Shown: positions 15,320-20,924 of the stretch, piece after piece | Numbering within the stretch: the first letter of the stretch is position 1 | How the letters are laid out: each line of letters opens with the position of its first letter | Program-made: the position numbers and the translations under genes | The notes under the pieces: model-generated | Databases searched by the model: none | Told to the model about the DNA's origin: nothing | What the model saw: the letters and a program-made list of their open reading frames with translations, nothing else | Source: Caldifarciminota bacterium UBA6260 | GTDB taxonomy: Bacteria > Hydrothermota > 32-111 | DNA: 20,924 nt | Assembly: GCA_002441125.1 (NCBI GenBank) | Contig: DJVI01000023.1 | Span: forward strand, 1 to 20,924 | Direction of reading: 5' to 3'

Positions 15320-18300
15320 CTACTTAATGATAGCAAATTTGCCAATTTTTGTTTCACCGTTAGGTGTCTGTACATGGTAGATGTATATTCCCGGTGCTGG
15401 TATCTGATCATTTCTCGTTAATACATCCCATTCCGCGTAACCTTTTGTTAAGTCATAAGCTGTAGTTGTCTTGTTATCTTTTGTAACAGTTATTTCAACA
15501 TCATGGTTTATTGTTGCAATAAGCTCACCTGAAAGTGTGTAAATCCTTATAGTGCATTTGTCTGGAAGATTTGTGAATAGAATTCTTCTATAGTTATAAT
15601 CAAGATCAAGTTCACTTCTTACAACATAAGGATTTGGTACAACTTTTACATTTTCAAGTATTGATTTTGTTACTTCTGCAAAAGTAGCTGGATTTACGGT
15701 GAAAGTGTACTGTGAGTTTATAGGTGGATAGGTCATAACGAAAGCAGTATCATTTGGTGTAACTTTTACAACCCATATGTCACCATCCTTAGGCCTTGAA
15801 CTCCAGACTATAGCGTTAGGTCTTGTAGTATAGTTGAAAGATATTTTCATTCCTGAGTAATAAAGACCTACTTTGGCAGTTGATGCTGATGATGATTTTA
15901 GATACTGCGGACACTGCGAAGGAGTTGCAGTTGTAGAATAGTTGAAATGCCAGTTATCACCTAAAACTCTGTTTGTATAAGGTATATCTATGTTGTTATC
16001 AACATCATGTATTGTAACTGTAAGGTTTGTGTCGTTTGGAAGGAATGTGTCTGTTCCAATAATTGTAAGAGTATCATAAACAACCTCATGCCATGTTATT
16101 ATATACTCTTTACTGTTATGATAGAACATTCTTGCTGGATCAACATTTTCTACCTTAAGTATTGAACTATCGTAAACTCCACTCTGAACAGAAACTTTAA
16201 AGGTAGAATTGTCTTTATTAGTCCATCCTGATGTGTCAAGTTTGAAATCATTTATTTTGAAAAGGAATCCTGAGTATGGATTGTATTTTTCACTAAAAAG
16301 TCCTATTATCTTTTCGTTGTTCACCCATAATGTATCAAGATCCATTCTATCCTGTATAACTATATCACCATTTTTGTTAGTTATAGTGTATGGATATGCT
16401 GGAAGTGTTGTATTTACAGCTGAACTTTCTGCAAGACCAAATGTTAGAGTGAATGTATCATCTTTAATTTTTTCAATCAAAGTATCTAAAGCATGTATTA
16501 TCTCCATACTTATCAAAGATGTATCAATGTTTCCAGATACAAGGTTTAGTTCATATGTACCAGCTATAAGGTTTGATGTTAAAGATCTTGGAACTGCCGC
16601 TTTTGTCTTTCCTGCACCTTCAAGAATAAGTGGAATAGCACCTATAGTATCGTTTGAAGGAGTAACTGCGTATCCGTTGAAGTTAACATCGTATGCTCTA
16701 ACAGTGTAATAATATTGTATTCCATTCGTAAGGTTAGAATCAACAAAATAGTATGGAATACCTGTATTTGAACCAACAGTATCATAATAATATGTTGTTT
16801 CATATTTTGCTGCAGCAGCATTATAATATATCAGTGAATCTTTTAGAACAACAGTATATTCATTTATTTTGTCATATTTTGCAAGTAATTCCCATGTTCC
16901 ACCTGCACCTGTTCTTGACCTATAAATGTTATATCCTTCAATATCATACTCTCTATAGGCAGGGTTATATGTTGGAAGTAAAGGATCTGAAACAAGTGTA
17001 TAATATTTATCTGGAATAAGTTCCTGTGCATTATCCCAGTAAATTACTACCTTTTTATCCATTCCAACAACATCAAAGTTAACCTGTCCAGGTGCAACTG
17101 GTCCAAGCCATCCCTGATCATATATCTGTTGTGCAATAAGCATTTTGTTAAGCATTTCAGCAGAATTTTTAGAAATTATTATTCCTATAATAACTGTTGC
17201 TGTTGAATCATATTTTAAAGTGAACGGACCTGACGCCATAGCGAACCTCTTATCACCTGCTGCTGTTGGATCCTCTGTCTTTCCAGGATAACCAGGAACA
17301 CCTTGTTCCCAATTAGGGAATGGTCTATATGATGCTTCCGGATCATTTGGGTTATAAAGTGTATGATCATATCCTGCAAGAACAAGGTATCTTTTTATAT
17401 GATCCGAAGGATCAGTTTGAATTGTAAAATAGTTGAATGTTGTCATTCCTATTCTTTCACCAGCAGGGATTATGAAGGAACCATCATGGTAAAGATCTAT
17501 AGGCTCTGTCGCTTTTGGTGATTCAAGATATTTGTAAGCAACTATGCCTGGGAAATGTGTCCAGTTAGCTTCAGATTCAAGCTGGAACTGGTATCCAACA
17601 TTTATCTGCATCAATGTATCGTTAACTCCAGCATAATCTACCGTCATCGTATCTATAAAACCTAAAAGATCGTTTGCAGCATCCCCTGCTTCATTTCCAA
17701 TATCGTTATCAGCACCAATTCCAACATAACATTTCTTTATATCTTTCTTATCGCTTCTCTTATTTTGAATATCATATTTTATAAAAATTATATCTTCTTT
17801 CAAAGGACCAACCCAAGCGTAAGTTGTCTGTTTAACTTCTATTTCAAGTGGTATTGAACTTGCAACCAAACGGTAACTTAAATCCATATCGTTAAACTCT
17901 GTGTATGAGTCTTGCATTGAAACAACAGAATCTGCACCTGATGTTGTTTTCAAAGGCCAGGGTTGACCATAGTTGTCACTTGTTGAAATGTAAACTATAT
18001 CCCATGGATTATTGTATGGAGTTGGTCTATCTGGTGATGCATCGTTTATATCTCCAGGTACAAACTCTGTTGATGCAGAGTTTGGATAATAACCACAGGA
18101 CATTGTTGTATCAGCTGTTCCATCATCATTCTCTATAATTCCACCAACCCACACTCCAGCACCAAAAACATAAGTTTCCTGTGGGAAACCAGCAGGCCAA
18201 TAAAGTCCAGAGTTGTTACCAGAATAAACATCCTGAGCAAAAATAGCAAAGTTTGTTATATATGTATTTATCTGGTTTATATCAAGAATCCTCTGGTCAA

Positions 18301-18412
18301 AAACTCTGCCTGAGGTCATCTTTGGATCTATGTATGCTGGACGAGCAAAAATAGTTAAAGTAAAAAGTAGTGTGAGGAGGACAAAAAAGAGTTTTTTAAA
18401 ATTTTTATTCAT
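15320..18412 (-). CDS. Large secreted protein with fibronectin type III-like region and C-terminal sorting domain
   Basis: 1030 residues. Signal peptide to about residue 23 (LTIFA). The N-terminal half (about 24-450) has a Trp/Tyr/Gly-rich region (WPAGFPQETYVFGAGVWVGG) and is not assigned to a known enzyme family; no catalytic motif stands out. About 455-600 is Fn3-like (VVIYWDNAQE, EYDIEGYNIYRSRTG, GIQYYYTVRAYD). A second beta-rich part follows. The last ~110 residues (VKVVPNPYVV, RRILFTNLPDKCTIRIYT, then PAPGIYIYHV and KFAIIK) are a sorting/FlgD-like domain with the PNP motif. Such proteins often lie beside TonB receptors and PorV-like barrels and are taken to be surface-displayed. Ribosome site GGAGG before ATG 18412; 15 bp separate it from the receptor gene and 8 bp from the PorV-like gene. 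Function unknown; scaffold, adhesin or substrate-binding are all possible. Confidence 0.82.
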   Translation of the reverse strand: MNKNFKKLFFVLLTLLFTLTIFARPAYIDPKMTSGRVFDQRILDINQINTYITNFAIFAQDVYSGNNSGLYWPAGFPQETYVFGAGVWVGGIIENDDGTADTTMSCGYYPNSASTEFVPGDINDASPDRPTPYNNPWDIVYISTSDNYGQPWPLKTTSGADSVVSMQDSYTEFNDMDLSYRLVASSIPLEIEVKQTTYAWVGPLKEDIIFIKYDIQNKRSDKKDIKKCYVGIGADNDIGNEAGDAANDLLGFIDTMTVDYAGVNDTLMQINVGYQFQLESEANWTHFPGIVAYKYLESPKATEPIDLYHDGSFIIPAGERIGMTTFNYFTIQTDPSDHIKRYLVLAGYDHTLYNPNDPEASYRPFPNWEQGVPGYPGKTEDPTAAGDKRFAMASGPFTLKYDSTATVIIGIIISKNSAEMLNKMLIAQQIYDQGWLGPVAPGQVNFDVVGMDKKVVIYWDNAQELIPDKYYTLVSDPLLPTYNPAYREYDIEGYNIYRSRTGAGGTWELLAKYDKINEYTVVLKDSLIYYNAAAAKYETTYYYDTVGSNTGIPYYFVDSNLTNGIQYYYTVRAYDVNFNGYAVTPSNDTIGAIPLILEGAGKTKAAVPRSLTSNLIAGTYELNLVSGNIDTSLISMEIIHALDTLIEKIKDDTFTLTFGLAESSAVNTTLPAYPYTITNKNGDIVIQDRMDLDTLWVNNEKIIGLFSEKYNPYSGFLFKINDFKLDTSGWTNKDNSTFKVSVQSGVYDSSILKVENVDPARMFYHNSKEYIITWHEVVYDTLTIIGTDTFLPNDTNLTVTIHDVDNNIDIPYTNRVLGDNWHFNYSTTATPSQCPQYLKSSSASTAKVGLYYSGMKISFNYTTRPNAIVWSSRPKDGDIWVVKVTPNDTAFVMTYPPINSQYTFTVNPATFAEVTKSILENVKVVPNPYVVRSELDLDYNYRRILFTNLPDKCTIRIYTLSGELIATINHDVEITVTKDNKTTTAYDLTKGYAEWDVLTRNDQIPAPGIYIYHVQTPNGETKIGKFAIIK

Positions 18413-18427
18413 ATTTTTCCTCCATCC

Positions 18428-20924
18428 TTAGAATGAAAATTCAAGACCCACAGTTACAACTCTTGGAGCTGACCAGTTGGTTGGGTCATTAAGGTAATCT
18501 TTATAATATGCTATATAAGATTCGTATGCTTCGTCCTGAGAAACTGTTCCATCTCTATCAATATCTCTTCTAACATCATATCCTGGCTGACCGATAGTGT
18601 ATGCGTTGAAAATATTTTTGTCTATCGATGCGAGTGTTGCATTCCTATCTGGAAGACCTGTTGAAGCATAAACATCAACAACATTCCTTATGTTGAACAA
18701 GTTTGTAACTGTAACATAGATGTTAGGTTCAAATGTCCCAAACAAAAATCCTTTTCTGAATTTAAGGTCAGTGTTGAATGTCCATGGTTTCCTTTCACTG
18801 TTTGTAACACCAGTCTTTACTCCCTTTTCATTTACTGGAGTGTATGGCTGACCTGAGTTTATAGAGTTGTCAATAGATATTGTCCAGTTGTCAGCATATA
18901 TTGGTAGTTCTTTTGCTGGCATTCTCAAAACAAAACCTATATTTATTGTATGTCTCTGATCGAATGATAGATAGTATGGGATCTTAGGCATCTGTATATC
19001 TCCACCTGTAACTGGATCCCTTTCAGCATAAGTTAAATAGTAACCTTCCCAAGCATCAGATGCTGTTCCCTTTGCAAAAGATAATGTATAAGCTATATCT
19101 GTTGAGAAATATTTTGATGATTTTGAGAAAGCAACTTCAAGACCTTTAACATTACCATACTCAACATTCTGCAAAGCATAGTATGGTGCTGGTAAAGCGT
19201 AAACTTTTCTTGAACCTATAAGTCCATATATATCCTTATAATATGTTGTAACATCCAAAGCCATATCTGCACCTATCTGTGTCGCTATTCCAAACTCATA
19301 GGATATTGTTCTTTCAGCATCAAGGTTTGGTGAACCTATATTTGAGTTTCCTCTCTTTGAAAGATCAACACCAAGACCTGAGAAGAGATAATCCATCTGT
19401 GGTGTCTGGAAGAAGTGACCATAGTTGAAATGCAAAACTGAAACTTCAGATATTGGATGTGATATTCCCAACCTTGGTGATACTTTATATTTCTTTTCAG
19501 CCATTCTAACAGGCCATGTTAAAGTATCCCAAACAGAATCAGGATAACCTGGATATGAATCAGGTTTTGTAATATTTGGATTTGGAGTTATAACTATTGT
19601 TGTATCACCTGTTATTGTATCTATAATGGTATCCTGCTGATAGAGTGGGAAACTCCTGTTGTTCGCAACATAATAGTATGGGGTATTCGCATCAAGATAA
19701 TCGAATCTAAGACCTATGTTAACAACCATTCCTTCAAATTCCATCTTATCCTGAACATAGGCTGCAACCTGCTTTGGATAAACATGGTATTGATCGGAGA
19801 ATGGGTTTGGATCCCATGGAAGATAGAGATCCCATAGATAAAGTTCATAAGCTTTATACTCAACACCAGTTTTCATCTCATGGTATCTTCCAATCTGGCT
19901 TGTCCAATCAGCTTTAACTGTAAGATAATTCGAATATCTGAAACCTGATACTCCATACCAGTTTGGATAAATGTACTGAGCATCTATCCACCATCCCCAT
20001 GGAGAGTTGTTTTTCCATTTATCAACCATGCCTGGGACATAGTGGAAATTGTTTGTATCTATTACACCGTAAGGTTTCCAGAACTCATACCATTTTGGTA
20101 TAATAACTTCTGGAGGATAAACTGAGTCACCATTTTCATCAAAAAGAATGCCATCAAATTCAGGTCCATAATGTGTTTGAGTATAGAAATAACTACCCGT
20201 TAATGTTACAAAGTTTGCCTGATTTATCATCCAGTTTGCAGTTCCATTTATCTGGTATCCATCAGTATTTCTTGTAAGGTATCTTTCAGGATTGTATTTC
20301 AAAGAATTGCTAAACTGCTGAAATGAAGAATGAGAATAAAAACCACCAAGATTTATTTTTAAATTGTTCGTTGGTTTTACTGTGAATTTTGTCTGAGCAT
20401 GGTATTCACTTCTTTTGTGATGTGGAACAACAACACCAAGATTCTCCCAATATGTTGGTCCATACCTATTCCACAAAACTGTATCGATAACAACTTTATT
20501 ATAATAGTATGTTGTATCGTTTAATGTATCAACAACAGTATCTACTCCATATGTAAAATATGGAACAGAGTCCTGTGTCCAGTTTGCCGTTGTGTATGTT
20601 GAATCAATTATTGGATTACCCAAAGAGTCGTAACCTACTAAAGAGTAATCAACAAAATCGTATGAGAAAGCATAACCTGTTGAATCATTTTTATAGAAAA
20701 AGTTTGGTTTATCAATAAAAAGTGGAGACCAATCGTTTGTTACATAAATATCACCTGAAACAAAAAATCTTAAAATATCTTTGTATATCGGTCCACCTAA
20801 AGAGTATTCAAGTCTATTGTCACCATAGTTGAAAGAAGTTGGAAGGAATGAGTTACCTTCATACCTGACAGTTCCCTCATATTTTTTAGAACCTTCCCTT
20901 GTTACTATGTTTAAAATTCCAGAC
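18428..20924 (-). CDS. TonB-dependent outer-membrane receptor, 5' end outside the window
   Basis: The frame is open from the right edge to TAA at 18428-18430, about 831 residues; an internal TTG at 20623 is not the start. The first visible residues, SGILNIVTREGSKKYEG, are the end of a plug domain, so signal peptide, any carboxypeptidase-like domain and TonB box are missing. The rest is barrel: many aromatic-rich amphipathic strands (YHEMKTGVEYKAYELYLW, VAAYVQDKMEFEGMVVNIGLRFDY), LNFNYGHFFQTPQMDYLFSG-like Oar-type motifs, a strand with NLFNIRNVVDVY, and a terminal Phe (VTVGLEFSF). Such receptors import large or scarce substrates with proton-motive force; the substrate is not evident. An EF-hand-type loop (18530-18565) lies in the last extracellular or turn region. 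It is the first visible gene of a run with the secreted Fn3 protein and the PorV-like barrel. Confidence 0.9.
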   Translation of the reverse strand, partial: SGILNIVTREGSKKYEGTVRYEGNSFLPTSFNYGDNRLEYSLGGPIYKDILRFFVSGDIYVTNDWSPLFIDKPNFFYKNDSTGYAFSYDFVDYSLVGYDSLGNPIIDSTYTTANWTQDSVPYFTYGVDTVVDTLNDTTYYYNKVVIDTVLWNRYGPTYWENLGVVVPHHKRSEYHAQTKFTVKPTNNLKINLGGFYSHSSFQQFSNSLKYNPERYLTRNTDGYQINGTANWMINQANFVTLTGSYFYTQTHYGPEFDGILFDENGDSVYPPEVIIPKWYEFWKPYGVIDTNNFHYVPGMVDKWKNNSPWGWWIDAQYIYPNWYGVSGFRYSNYLTVKADWTSQIGRYHEMKTGVEYKAYELYLWDLYLPWDPNPFSDQYHVYPKQVAAYVQDKMEFEGMVVNIGLRFDYLDANTPYYYVANNRSFPLYQQDTIIDTITGDTTIVITPNPNITKPDSYPGYPDSVWDTLTWPVRMAEKKYKVSPRLGISHPISEVSVLHFNYGHFFQTPQMDYLFSGLGVDLSKRGNSNIGSPNLDAERTISYEFGIATQIGADMALDVTTYYKDIYGLIGSRKVYALPAPYYALQNVEYGNVKGLEVAFSKSSKYFSTDIAYTLSFAKGTASDAWEGYYLTYAERDPVTGGDIQMPKIPYYLSFDQRHTINIGFVLRMPAKELPIYADNWTISIDNSINSGQPYTPVNEKGVKTGVTNSERKPWTFNTDLKFRKGFLFGTFEPNIYVTVTNLFNIRNVVDVYASTGLPDRNATLASIDKNIFNAYTIGQPGYDVRRDIDRDGTVSQDEAYESYIAYYKDYLNDPTNWSAPRVVTVGLEFSF
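18530..18565 (-). other. EF-hand-type calcium-binding loop in the TonB-dependent receptor
   Basis: The 12 residues DIDRDGTVSQDE fit the EF-hand loop: Asp at 1, 3 and 5, Gly at 6, Val at 8, Ser at 9, Glu at 12. The loop starts 45 residues before the C-terminus, followed by a helix-like AYESYIAYYKDYL and the final barrel strand. Confidence 0.7.

Noticed and set aside
16209..16709. 166-codon plus-strand ORF opposite the Fn3 protein
   Set aside because: No ribosome site or recognisable features; the minus-strand frame is far better supported by domains and by the operon.
20572..20624. Internal TTG at 20623 as the start of the TonB receptor
   Set aside because: The frame continues upstream to the window edge with plug-domain sequence (GILNIVTREGSKKYEG).

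Overview
The window is AT-rich bacterial DNA (roughly one third G+C by eye) and densely coding. It looks like a Gram-negative cell envelope region from a lineage using type IX-like secretion. The signs are a TonB-dependent outer-membrane receptor, a PorV-like barrel, a gingipain-like C25 protease, a clostripain-like C11 protease, C-terminal sorting-type domains and several lipoproteins. Arginine is mostly AGA/AGG. This fits the FCB superphylum or a neighbouring candidate phylum such as WOR-3. The lineage is an inference; no marker gene here settles it. I see no CRISPR array, insertion sequence, prophage or rRNA.

Layout. (1) 1-599, plus strand: the 3' end of a gene with a P/Q-rich linker built of 126-bp tandem repeats and a helical C-terminal domain. 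(2) 596-2211, minus strand: tRNA-Thr(CGU), followed almost directly by a uridine-kinase-like nucleoside kinase with a ThrRS-related N-terminal domain, behind a good sigma70-type promoter. (3) 2252-5731, minus strand: a secreted 1159-residue C25 protease. (4) 5752-5814: back-to-back promoters whose -35 boxes form a perfect 17-bp palindrome. (5) 5835-7936, plus strand: four small lipoproteins; three are clear paralogues and the fourth has its own promoter. (6) 7943-7971: a shared bidirectional terminator. (7) 7954-14222, minus strand: a tight run of overlapping genes in the order C11 protease, GT2, GT2, GT4, and a GT-C/TPR membrane protein. (8) 14223-14251: a terminator that ends at the start codon of the C11 protease. 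(9) 14259-20924, minus strand: TonB receptor (running off the window), a 1030-residue secreted Fn3/sorting-domain protein, and a PorV-like barrel, closely spaced.

How the genes may work together (inference): the PorV-like barrel is the sort of protein that shuttles type IX substrates at the outer membrane. Three large secreted proteins here (C25 protease, C11 protease, Fn3 protein) end in sorting-type beta domains. The glycosyltransferase operon led by the C11 protease could build the surface glycan to which such proteins are anchored or which decorates them. The lipoprotein family divergent from the C25 protease is unrecognised and is the best candidate for something new, either a partner or a surface component co-regulated with the protease.
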